Below, piece after piece: positions 19,153-25,719 of a DNA stretch of 64,000 nucleotides; the first letter of the stretch is position 1, and each line of letters opens with the position of its first letter. Under the pieces are notes generated by a model that did no database searches, was not told the origin of the DNA, and saw only the letters and a list, made by a program, of their open reading frames with translations. A program made the position numbers and the translations under genes. Origin of the DNA: Acidobacteriaceae bacterium (GTDB taxonomy: Bacteria > Acidobacteriota > Terriglobia > Terriglobales > Acidobacteriaceae); NCBI GenBank assembly GCA_035944135.1, contig DASZBM010000003.1, positions 1-64,000 on the forward strand, given 5' to 3'.

Positions 19153-19398
19153 CTAATCGGAGAAGCGTGCAAAGAGTTCGCCTAGCGCGCCTTCATCTCG
19201 CATAAAGCCATCAACCTTGAAGATCTCCACTTCTACATGTCCGTCAACGAAGAATTCGACCTCCCATCGCTCGCCCGGTGCTGCAATTTCCACCATCACC
19301 GTCTCCGGCCGGTGGTCCGATAGCCGATAGTGAATCTTCGCGTCTCTAAGCCGCTCAAGAAATGAAGTGAGCTTGTGCAGGGACGCTGCGTCGGCCAT
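19153..19398 (-). CDS. Small conserved-looking protein inserted between sdhC and sdhA (81 aa)
   Basis: An 81-residue acidic protein: an N-terminal helix (L-H-K-L-T-S-F-L-E-R-L-R-D-A-K-I-H-Y) followed by beta-rich M-V-E-I-A-A-P-G-E-R-W-E-V-E-F-F-V-D-G-H-V-E-V-E. The P-G-E-R-W-E-V-E-F pattern recurs in small stand-alone bacterial hypotheticals, sometimes near toxins, but function is unknown. The ATG (19398) lies one base after the TGA of a repeated PGGVQ-stop sequence. The gene ends 13 bases before sdhA. It has no visible relation to respiration. Confidence 0.68.
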   Translation of the reverse strand: MADAASLHKLTSFLERLRDAKIHYRLSDHRPETVMVEIAAPGERWEVEFFVDGHVEVEIFKVDGFMRDEGALGELFARFSD

Positions 19399-19399
19399 C

Positions 19400-19433
19400 T
19401 CACTGCACCCCGCCCGGCTGCTGCGGATTCACA
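19400..19433 (-). repeat. Copy 2 of the sdhC stop-region repeat (34 bp)
   Basis: 34 bases identical to 20063-20096 (the sdhC 3' end). It encodes the same N-P-Q-Q-P-G-G-V-Q-stop and ends one base before the ATG of the 81-residue protein at 19398. Confidence 0.9.
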
Positions 19434-19462
19434 ACCTCGATCCTTGGTGTTTCTGCTGCCAT
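19400..19462 (-). CDS. 20-codon chimeric ORF: SdhA start fused to SdhC end
   Basis: This small ORF encodes MAAETPRIEVVNPQQPGGVQ. The first eight codons match the start of sdhA (one base different over 24), and the last ones match the end of sdhC (V-N-P-Q-Q-P-G-G-V-Q-stop) exactly over 34 bases including the stop. It is what remains at the junction when a segment running from the sdhC end to the sdhA start is tandemly duplicated. It may be translated (a GGA lies upstream of ATG), and its stop is one base from the next ATG, so it could act as a coupling leader. Confidence 0.6.
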   Translation of the reverse strand: MAAETPRIEVVNPQQPGGVQ

Positions 19463-19508
19463 TCTTCAGTTCCTCATTGAAGCAAATTCGTGCCGCTCTC
19501 GTTCGCAG

Positions 19509-19754
19509 TTACAGCGGTATATCTTTCCAGCTTTCAGGTTTGATATCCGGGTGCCCCTCATAGAGCGGCCCCATCACATCCAATACCAAAGCGCCTAGTA
19601 CCGTCCCGACAGCGTTTCGATACCTCTTCAAATCTTCTGCGGGACCTTCTGCTTCAACAACTCCGACCGTATTCTCTAATTCCTTGAAGACTTTGAGACA
19701 GACGTCGCTAACCTTCTTTGCGACGGTATCGTTAGCAAGTCGCAGTGGCGCCAT
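19509..19754 (-). CDS. Small protein inserted between sdhC and sdhA (second 81-aa gene)
   Basis: An 81-residue mostly helical soluble protein (V-A-K-K-V-S-D-V-C-L-K-V-F-K-E-L-E-N-T-V; A-V-G-T-V-L-G-A-L-V-L-D-V-M-G-P-L-Y), ending P-D-I-K-P-E-S-W. Not recognised beyond a general likeness to short hypothetical proteins found as isolated cargo genes. Its ATG directly follows the TGA of the PGGVQ-stop repeat (TGAATG, no spacer), so translation would depend on re-initiation. Confidence 0.65.
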   Translation of the reverse strand: MAPLRLANDTVAKKVSDVCLKVFKELENTVGVVEAEGPAEDLKRYRNAVGTVLGALVLDVMGPLYEGHPDIKPESWKDIPL

Positions 19755-19773
19755 TCACTGCACCCCGCCCGGC
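19755..19773 (-). repeat. Copy 3 of the sdhC stop-region repeat (19 bp)
   Basis: 19 bases identical to the end of sdhC, in the same reading frame (A-P-G-G-V-Q-stop). They form the end of the 100-residue membrane protein gene and abut the next ATG. Confidence 0.85.
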
Positions 19774-20060
19774 GCATGCGCCGAAACCAACACCGCCGCC
19801 ACAATAAGCAGGCATGCCGTCATAAGCGATCCCGGATACACCCACCGCAAACTGCTATACGGCTGAAGCAACCTGTATGCGCTCCATATCCGCCGATCCT
19901 TATAGTTCGGCCACCACCACAGCGACATACTGGGCATCAGGCGTTCTCCACCCGGCAGAGCCAGCCGATTGATCTCCCGCACCATCTTGACGACCGACCA
20001 TTTGCCGACGCACACGCAAACAAGCGCGATCGCCAGCGCGGAATAGATCAGCGCATGCAT
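19755..20060 (-). CDS. Two-TM membrane protein directly after sdhC (101 aa)
   Basis: A 101-residue protein with a hydrophobic N-terminal helix (L-I-Y-S-A-L-A-I-A-L-V-C-V-C-V) and a second near the C-terminus (S-L-M-T-A-C-L-L-I-V-A-A-V-L-V-S-A). Between them is a Trp-rich segment (S-L-W-W-W-P-N-Y-K-D-R-R-I-W-S-A-Y). ATG 20060 lies two bases after the sdhC stop. Its last residues P-G-G-V-Q copy the SdhC end. No family is recognised. It may have nothing to do with the SDH complex and be cargo carried at this junction. Confidence 0.66.
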   Translation of the reverse strand: MHALIYSALAIALVCVCVGKWSVVKMVREINRLALPGGERLMPSMSLWWWPNYKDRRIWSAYRLLQPYSSLRWVYPGSLMTACLLIVAAVLVSAHAPGGVQ

Positions 20061-20062
20061 GA

Positions 20063-20096
20063 TCACTGCACCCCGCCCGGCTGCTGCGGATTCACA
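20063..20096 (-). repeat. Original sdhC stop-region sequence (copy 1, 34 bp)
   Basis: The last 34 bases of sdhC, encoding N-P-Q-Q-P-G-G-V-Q-stop. It is repeated exactly at 19400-19433 and over 19 bases at 19755-19773, always just before a start codon. Confidence 0.9.
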
Positions 20097-20878
20097 CTCC
20101 CCGGCGGCGGCGCCGTCGGAGTCGGCATCACCACACCCGCAGGCTGCTCCGGCATCACATCCTCCGGCGCATTCGGATACTTCCAAACAACAGCGTAGAT
20201 CGCGATCAACCCCATAAAGCAGAGTGCAGCCCCGCCCGCGGCGCACACATACCCGAACTTCTTCCGCGCGCTATTGCCCGGCGTAATGCCCCACTTCGCC
20301 GCGAACAGCCACACGCCATACGCAAAGTGCCAGCACGTCGCCACCATCGCGATCACATAGAACGCCAGGATCCAGGGGTTCGACAGCTCATGCTGCACCT
20401 TCGCAAATGCCGCGCCCGGATGCGTCGGCAGATGCACCCCCGCAAACCGCTGCGTCCACACGTGGTAGCCGATGTACACCAGCGCAATCAGCCCCGTGAT
20501 CCGCTGCGTAAAGTACCCCCAGTTACCCGCCCACGGATACACATTCACATTGCTGCGCCCGCGCAGCCAGATATAGACGCCATACAGCGCGTGATACAGC
20601 AGCGGAATGAAGATGAACGTCCACTCCAGCACCCGCACCAGCGGCAGCCCATTCAGAAACTTCACCTGCTGCGCGTAGGCCAGCGGCCCGTTCCAAGTCT
20701 CGAAGTTCGAAACGATGTGCTCGACGAGAAACGCGCCAATCGGCACAATCCCGGTCAGCGAGTGCAGCCGCCTCCAGAAGAAGCTATGGCCCTCGCCCGC
20801 GCGCAACGGCTGGACGCCACGCCGCTTTCCACTCTTCTCACTCAGGTCGGGCGGTGCTGTCGGAGCAGCTGCGGCCAT
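20063..20878 (-). CDS. sdhC: Succinate dehydrogenase cytochrome b558-type anchor subunit
   Basis: A 271-residue membrane anchor with five hydrophobic helices, matching type-B SdhC (cytochrome b558), which holds two hemes and reacts with menaquinone. Histidines well placed for heme binding occur in W-R-R-L-H-S-L-T-G, F-L-V-E-H-I-V-S-N-F, P-L-L-Y-H-A-L-Y-G, Y-I-G-Y-H-V-W and T-C-W-H-F-A-Y-G-V-W. The C-terminal tail is Pro-rich (M-P-T-P-T-A-P-P-P-G-S), ending P-G-G-V-Q. I chose ATG 20878 with GAGGAG upstream, giving an N-terminus MAAAAP, similar to that of SdhA. It is the first gene of the sdh cluster. Confidence 0.93.
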   Translation of the reverse strand: MAAAAPTAPPDLSEKSGKRRGVQPLRAGEGHSFFWRRLHSLTGIVPIGAFLVEHIVSNFETWNGPLAYAQQVKFLNGLPLVRVLEWTFIFIPLLYHALYGVYIWLRGRSNVNVYPWAGNWGYFTQRITGLIALVYIGYHVWTQRFAGVHLPTHPGAAFAKVQHELSNPWILAFYVIAMVATCWHFAYGVWLFAAKWGITPGNSARKKFGYVCAAGGAALCFMGLIAIYAVVWKYPNAPEDVMPEQPAGVVMPTPTAPPPGSVNPQQPGGVQ

Positions 20879-21190
20879 TCTTTTCTCCTCGGCAATCTCA
20901 GCGAAGACTAAACCTCGCCTATCGAAGCAAATCGATTCTTCCACCCCCAAAAACACAGGGTCAAGCAATCCAACACTCCATCAACCGATTACCGCCCACT
21001 TTGTGCGAAATTGTGCAGTTCCTCTCCAGGGTGTTCGCACCTGCGATTCTTCATCAGCCGTCATCCTGAGCCGTAGGCGAAGGACCTCTGTATTTTGCTC
21101 TTGGCTTCGCAGGGTGCCGGGTGCCCCATTCATGACGACGGGCCGGGGTCCCCGGCGAGCTTGCTCGCTGGGGTGGCAGCCTCTTCGTCG
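20879..21190. other. Intergenic region upstream of sdhC
   Basis: A 312-base gap between sdhC and rdgB, both on the minus strand. The sdhC-proximal half must hold the sdh promoter, but no clear -35/-10 pair was recognised. The rdgB-proximal half holds repeat sequences (21059-21091 and 21125-21201). No tRNA or coding sequence was seen. Confidence 0.5.
21059..21091 (+). repeat. Dispersed intergenic repeat (copy 3, degenerate)
   Basis: Starts CGTCATCCTGAGC and ends GGACCTCTG. Shorter relative of the elements at 11946-11990 and 34417-34460. Confidence 0.45.
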
Positions 21191-21201
21191 TCATGAGTGG
21201 G
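21125..21201 (+). repeat. Nested palindromic element overlapping the rdgB stop
   Basis: Outer arms 21125-21140 and 21186-21201 are complementary over 15 of 16 bases. Inside lies a 10-bp stem with a 4-base loop (CCCCGGCGAG at 21150-21159, loop 21160-21163, CTCGCTGGGG at 21164-21173). The inner palindrome has the same geometry and nearly the same right arm as the one inside copA (29381-29404). The outer right arm supplies the last codons and stop of rdgB. Confidence 0.7.
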
Positions 21202-21844
21202 CTCGAACACTCTTCAACTGACTCAACAACTCCCTGAACGCATTCCCCCGATGACTCACCCGCCACTTCTCCTCTTTCGACAACTCCGCCAGCGTCTTCC
21301 CCATCTCCGGCACCAGAAACAGCGGATCATACCCAAACCCATCCGTTCCCCTGGGCTCCTCCAACACCACGCCCTCGACCTCACCCCGCGCCCGCAGCAC
21401 CGCCGCGCCATCCCGCGCCAGCACCAGCGCACACACAAACCGCGCCCCGCGCTCGCTCGCGATCACTCCACCGTCAGGCTCCAACTCCCGCTCCAAATCG
21501 CGCAATAACGACAACAACGCGCGATTGTTCCGCTCATCCTTCGATCCCTGCCCCATCTCAAACCCCAGATCATCCGCAAACCGCGCCGACCTCACCCCCG
21601 GCTGCCCACCCAGCGCATCCACCTCCAGCCCCGAGTCATCCGCGAACACCATTAACCCCGGCGCCAGCTTTGAATAAGCCACCGCCTTCAACTCCGCATT
21701 CCCCTCGAACGTCGCCGCATCCTCCACCGGTTCCGGCTTGCCTTCAATCCCCGGCAGCACCAGCACCTCCACACCCTGCTCCCCCGCACACTCCCGGAAC
21801 TCCCTCAGCTTCCCCTCATTGGTCGTCGCCGCATAGATCGTCAT
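21191..21844 (-). CDS. rdgB: XTP/dITP pyrophosphatase (HAM1/RdgB)
   Basis: A 217-residue house-cleaning NTPase that hydrolyses dITP/XTP to monophosphates and keeps deaminated purines out of DNA. Motifs are A-T-T-N-E-G-K-L-R-E-F near residue 6, F-A-D-D-S-G-L-E-V-D-A-L-G-G with the catalytic acidic residues, G-T-D-G-F-G-Y-D-P-L-F, and the nucleotide-specificity motif V-S-H-R-G-N-A-F. Its final residues and stop lie inside a palindromic repeat, so the original C-terminus may have been replaced. Confidence 0.95.
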   Translation of the reverse strand: MTIYAATTNEGKLREFRECAGEQGVEVLVLPGIEGKPEPVEDAATFEGNAELKAVAYSKLAPGLMVFADDSGLEVDALGGQPGVRSARFADDLGFEMGQGSKDERNNRALLSLLRDLERELEPDGGVIASERGARFVCALVLARDGAAVLRARGEVEGVVLEEPRGTDGFGYDPLFLVPEMGKTLAELSKEEKWRVSHRGNAFRELLSQLKSVRAHS

Positions 21845-22043
21845 CCCTCCACCCTAAACCTGCTGCGCGACCACTGAACCGGGTGCCCCACCCTCGACGC
21901 GGTTTCACCGCGGCAGGGTGGTGGTGTCGTTTGCGGTAGCAAACGAGGAGCAACTAGTCGCTCCTCCCATTCCTCCGGCCTCTTCCGGAGCATCTCTTTG
22001 CATCGAACTCCTCGGGCCCTCGACGAAACGAAAGGCCTCACGC

Positions 22044-22787
22044 ATGCCTCGAATCATCGCCCTCTTTACACTCCTAGCCCTCACTGCCTGCACGCGCTCC
22101 TCGCAACCCTCGGCTCCGCAGACATCACAGCAGCCAACACCCACCGTCAAACCCACGCCACCGACTCCCATTCAAGAGAAAAAAGAAGAACTCGGCAGCT
22201 CCAAAACCTGGGATCCCGCCTGGACCGCCTTCATCGAAAAGTCGCTCCCGGCCGATCTCCTCTCCGCGCAGGCCGCCCACGCTGTCCGCCCCTACTGCCC
22301 GCGTTTCGCCGAGCTTTCTGACACTGACAAGCGCGCCTTCTGGGCCTATACCTTCCAGGCCATCGCTGCCGCCGAAGCCGGCCTCAACCCCACCGCCGAC
22401 GTCCACCACACCGCCGCGCCCGTCAACAAAGTCGACCCCGAAACCCATCGGCTCTCGCGTCAGGAAGGCCTCCTCCAGGTCAAGTACGACGACGCCAAGC
22501 GCTACAACTGCCCCTTCGACTACGAAGCGGACCGCCGCTTGCCCGAAAAAGACCCCAACCGCACCATCCTCCAGCCCGACCGCAACCTATCCTGCGGCTT
22601 CCTCATCATGCAGGACCAAATCATTGCCCACGACCATCCACTCGTCACCCGCGACAGCTACTGGGCCACCCTCCAGCCCGGCACCGCCGGCTACCGCGTC
22701 TTTCGCAAACAGATGGTCAACGTCCCAGCCGATTGCGGCGTTCATGAGCGTACTCACGCACCCTCCCATGTCCGCCGAAAAAAGTGA
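22044..22787 (+). CDS. Lipoprotein, possibly lysozyme-like
   Basis: A 247-residue lipoprotein. The signal sequence ends in a lipobox (L-T-A-C at about residues 14-17), followed by a Pro/Thr-rich linker. The folded part has F-W-A-Y-T-F-Q-A-I-A-A-A-E-A-G-L-N-P-T-A-D and then S-R-Q-E-G-L-L-Q-V-K-Y-D-D-A. This helix-Glu...S-x-x-G-L-L-Q order is reminiscent of soluble lytic transglycosylases (E near S-x-G-x-x-Q), but the match is weak and the full SLT motifs are missing. ATG 22044 was chosen because it starts the signal peptide; upstream in-frame codons run through intergenic repeat sequence. Confidence 0.7.
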   Translation: MPRIIALFTLLALTACTRSSQPSAPQTSQQPTPTVKPTPPTPIQEKKEELGSSKTWDPAWTAFIEKSLPADLLSAQAAHAVRPYCPRFAELSDTDKRAFWAYTFQAIAAAEAGLNPTADVHHTAAPVNKVDPETHRLSRQEGLLQVKYDDAKRYNCPFDYEADRRLPEKDPNRTILQPDRNLSCGFLIMQDQIIAHDHPLVTRDSYWATLQPGTAGYRVFRKQMVNVPADCGVHERTHAPSHVRRKK

Positions 22788-22867
22788 CCCCCCACCCGTT
22801 AACTACCCTACTTTGAAGACTTTACCGGTAAACTACACATTCCAGAGACTTTACCGAGATGTTCGCC

Positions 22868-22934
22868 TTAAAGTCCAAGCCTAACTGCCTTGCTTTGAAG
22901 ACTTTGCGCAAATATCAGGGGGAGGCGGTACCCC
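22868..22934 (+). repeat. Dispersed intergenic element with TTTGCGCAAA core (copy A)
   Basis: About 67 bases containing AAGTCCAAGCCTAA, CTTTGAAGACTTTGCGCAAA and AGGGGGAGG...GGTACC in that order. The same blocks in the same order occur on the opposite strand at 31615-31680. Shorter pieces (CTTTGAAGACTTTACC and GAGACTTTACCG) occur at 22812-22856. Confidence 0.75.
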
Positions 22935-22949
22935 GCGTAGCATGAAAAC

Positions 22950-23375
22950 ATGAAGGTCCACACCGAGTACCTGACGTTCAACACCCGCGAGCGATACGAG
23001 ATGGTTCACATTACTCCGCAGGTCGACGCGATCGTCCGCAAATCCGGCGTCGACGACGGCCTCTGCTTCGTCTCGCCCATGCACATTACCGCCGCCATCT
23101 ACGTCAACGACAACGAGTCCGGCCTCATCGAGGACATCGGCAAGTGGCTCGAGAAGCTGGCTCCCCGCAAGCCCGATTACAAGCACCACCAGACCGGCGA
23201 AGACAACGCCGACGCCCACCTCAAAGCCCTTCTGCTCCACCACGAGACAACGCTGCCAGTCACCAACGGCCGGCTCGACCTGGGCACCTGGCAGCGCATT
23301 TTTTACGCGGAGTTCGACGGTCAGCGCTCAAAGCGCGTGATCGTCAAAGTTCTCGGCAAAGGCAGAGACGAGTAA
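22950..23375 (+). CDS. yjbQ: YjbQ/UPF0047 family protein (secondary thiamine-phosphate synthase)
   Basis: A 141-residue YjbQ family protein. Typical motifs are [19 protein letters not shown], and [18 protein letters not shown] near the C-terminus. The family has been linked to weak thiamine-phosphate synthase activity, but its main role is not settled. The stop abuts the stop of the converging secreted-protein gene with no spacer. A repeated element fills the upstream gap. Confidence 0.9.
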   Translation: MKVHTEYLTFNTRERYEMVHITPQVDAIVRKSGVDDGLCFVSPMHITAAIYVNDNESGLIEDIGKWLEKLAPRKPDYKHHQTGEDNADAHLKALLLHHETTLPVTNGRLDLGTWQRIFYAEFDGQRSKRVIVKVLGKGRDE

Positions 23376-23810
23376 CTACTTCAGGTGAATCTCGCGGACG
23401 AGCTCCGCCGAGACTACCTCAGAGCTCTCCGAGCCCAGCTTCGACCACTCGGCACGTTTTTCCGGACTCCCATACACCTTGTCCGTCACCGCCGCCGCTC
23501 CCTGCGCCGCAGCATCGACGGCCGCCAGGTCCTTATAGCTGATCACGAGAACCACGTCGTACTTGTCCGGCCCGATGTATTCGGTCGAGTGCAGGAAGTA
23601 GAAGTCCTGGATGAGTCCCGCATCTTTCTCCGCTCCAAGAACCTTTGGCGCGAAACTCAGCCACTTATAGAAATCTGCCGTTTTTCCCGGAAGAATCCGA
23701 TATTTTATGACCCGCCTGACCCCGCCATTGCTGAAGTACTGCTGAGAGAACGTTGCGCTGCCAGTTCCGATCAACGCAAGGACACACAAAACGCGCAAAA
23801 GTGCACGCAT
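23376..23810 (-). CDS. Secreted protein, unknown function
   Basis: A 144-residue protein with a signal peptide (about residues 1-22). The mature part, R-R-V-I-K-Y-R-I-L-P-G-K-T-A-D-F-Y-K-W-L and D-K-Y-D-V-V-L-V-I-S-Y-K-D-L-A-A-V-D, looks like a ferredoxin-like alpha/beta fold of the dimeric alpha-beta-barrel kind, by pattern only. It converges on yjbQ with no gap. Confidence 0.65.
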   Translation of the reverse strand: MRALLRVLCVLALIGTGSATFSQQYFSNGGVRRVIKYRILPGKTADFYKWLSFAPKVLGAEKDAGLIQDFYFLHSTEYIGPDKYDVVLVISYKDLAAVDAAAQGAAAVTDKVYGSPEKRAEWSKLGSESSEVVSAELVREIHLK

Positions 23811-23924
23811 AGGAATTCCTCCTGATGCTTGATTGGCAAACTCTGATTTGATGGCCTAACGCGCGAGTATAGTCCGAAACATCAACTGCGCAAGGTAAAT
23901 CGTTGCCGCTCCACCAGAAACCCT

Positions 23925-25673
23925 CTAGGCGTTGACGATCTCTTCTTCGAGGCTCTGCTTCTCCGCGAGTTCGGCATAGTATCCGCCACGCGCGATGAGT
24001 TCATCGTGCGTCCCCATCTCGGCGATGCGGCCATCGACAATCACCGCGATCCGATCCGCGTTGCGTGCGGTGGAGACGCGATGCGCGATGAGGATTGTTG
24101 TTCGTCCCTGCATCGCTTCGCGTAGGCCGGACAGAATCTGATCCTCGGTGTGCGTGTCGACGGACGCGAGCGCATCATCGAGGATCAGGATGCGCGGATC
24201 GCGCAGCAGCGCGCGTGCAATTGCAGTACGCTGCTTCTGTCCGCCGGAAAGCGTCATTCCGCGCTCGCCGACAACGGTCTGGAAGCCGCGCGGGAACTCC
24301 TCAATCTCCGCAGCGATGTGCGCTGTCGTCGCAGCTTGCACAACCTGCTCATCGGTCGAGTGATCAACTCCGAACGCCACATTCTCGCGGATCGTCTCCG
24401 AGAACAGGAATGTCTCCTGCGGCACGAAGCCGATCGCACGCCGAAGCGTCTCCAGCGGATACTCGCGAATCGGTCGCCCATCGATGAGCACCGTTCCCGG
24501 GGAGGCATCCTGCAGCCGCGGAATCAGCGCCACCAGCGTCGACTTGCCCGAGCCTGTAGGTCCTGTAATCGCAAGGCTCGAGCCCGCAGGAATGTCGAGG
24601 GAGAGATCGTGGAGAACTTCGGGTCCAGTTGGATACGAGAAGCTCAGATTGCGGAACTCGATGCTCCCGGCAATCGGCGCATCCACAAGCTCCGGCAATG
24701 CGGCGGCGTCATCGATTGCAGGCTTCTCTGTCATAAGCTCGTGAATGCGCACAACTGACGCTGCGCCGCGCTGCACAAGATTTGTTACCCAGCCAATCGC
24801 AATCATTGGCCAGGTCAGTTGCACCATGTATACGAAGTACGTGGTGAAATTGCCGACCGAAATGCGATGCTGGATGGCTTCGCGGCCGCCGACCAGCAGC
24901 GTGATCATCAGCGAGAGGCCCAGTACGAGTTCGAGCGTCGGCCACAACATCGCCATCAGGCGGACGAGCAGAAGGCTGCGGCGAATGTACTCCCGATTCG
25001 CCTCTTCAAAGCTCTCGATCTGCGCCTGCTCCTGCGCGAAGGCGCGAATGAGCCGCGCCCCGGAAAAGTTCTCCTCGGCCATCGCCGAGATGTCCGAGAA
25101 CATAGCCTGGATGCGTTCAAAGCGCGTATGGATCCGCGCGCCGAAGTACTGAACCAGGATGGACACGAACGGCAGCGGAAGAAACGCCAGCAGCGTCAGC
25201 TGCGGGCTAATGCGGATCATGAACGGCAGCGCGAACGCGATGAACACGACCGTGTTGGCCGAGTACATGATCGCCGGACCGAGCAATTGGCGAACCGCGT
25301 TCAGATCATTGGTTGAACGCGCCATGATGTCGCCGGTGCGATGGCGCTGAAAGAAGCTGGGCGGCTGCGCTTCGAGGCGCTGGAACAGATCGTTGCGGAT
25401 GTCAAACTCAATCTCTCTCGACGCGCCGATGAGAATCTGGCGCATAAGGTAGAGAAAGACCGCAGACACCGCAGCGATGCCGAGCAGAAGAAAACCATAG
25501 TGCTCGATCTTGGCGGCGCTCAGGCCGAGCCGCATATCGTCGATCGATCGCCCGATCACAAGAGCAATAACCGATTTGGCCGCGTTGTAAATCAGCAGCG
25601 ACAGTCCGCCCCACACATAGCTCCGCCAGTATCGGCGCAGGTACGGGAAGAGCGGACTGAGTCGCTGAAGCAT
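23925..25673 (-). CDS. ABC exporter, fused permease/ATPase
   Basis: A 582-residue half-transporter: six TM helices in residues 1-320 and an ATPase domain from about 335. Walker A is G-P-T-G-S-G-K-S-T (371-379), the ABC signature L-S-G-G-Q-K-Q-R (475-482) and Walker B I-L-I-L-D-D (495-500). The position of the catalytic Glu after Walker B is Asp (D500), as in the degenerate half of heterodimeric exporters such as YheI/MdlA types, but no partner gene lies next to it. The substrate is unknown (lipid or drug). It is followed by the FKBP gene upstream after 46 bases on the same strand. Confidence 0.9.
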   Translation of the reverse strand: MLQRLSPLFPYLRRYWRSYVWGGLSLLIYNAAKSVIALVIGRSIDDMRLGLSAAKIEHYGFLLLGIAAVSAVFLYLMRQILIGASREIEFDIRNDLFQRLEAQPPSFFQRHRTGDIMARSTNDLNAVRQLLGPAIMYSANTVVFIAFALPFMIRISPQLTLLAFLPLPFVSILVQYFGARIHTRFERIQAMFSDISAMAEENFSGARLIRAFAQEQAQIESFEEANREYIRRSLLLVRLMAMLWPTLELVLGLSLMITLLVGGREAIQHRISVGNFTTYFVYMVQLTWPMIAIGWVTNLVQRGAASVVRIHELMTEKPAIDDAAALPELVDAPIAGSIEFRNLSFSYPTGPEVLHDLSLDIPAGSSLAITGPTGSGKSTLVALIPRLQDASPGTVLIDGRPIREYPLETLRRAIGFVPQETFLFSETIRENVAFGVDHSTDEQVVQAATTAHIAAEIEEFPRGFQTVVGERGMTLSGGQKQRTAIARALLRDPRILILDDALASVDTHTEDQILSGLREAMQGRTTILIAHRVSTARNADRIAVIVDGRIAEMGTHDELIARGGYYAELAEKQSLEEEIVNA

Positions 25674-25719
25674 GCGGATGTTGGATGAGGCTGCGGAGCC
25701 GATCGACTCCGCAACCTGG

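Noticed and set aside
17292-19205. 637-codon open frame antisense to sdhA
   Set aside because: Arg/His/Leu/Pro-rich shadow of sdhA with no recognisable domain.
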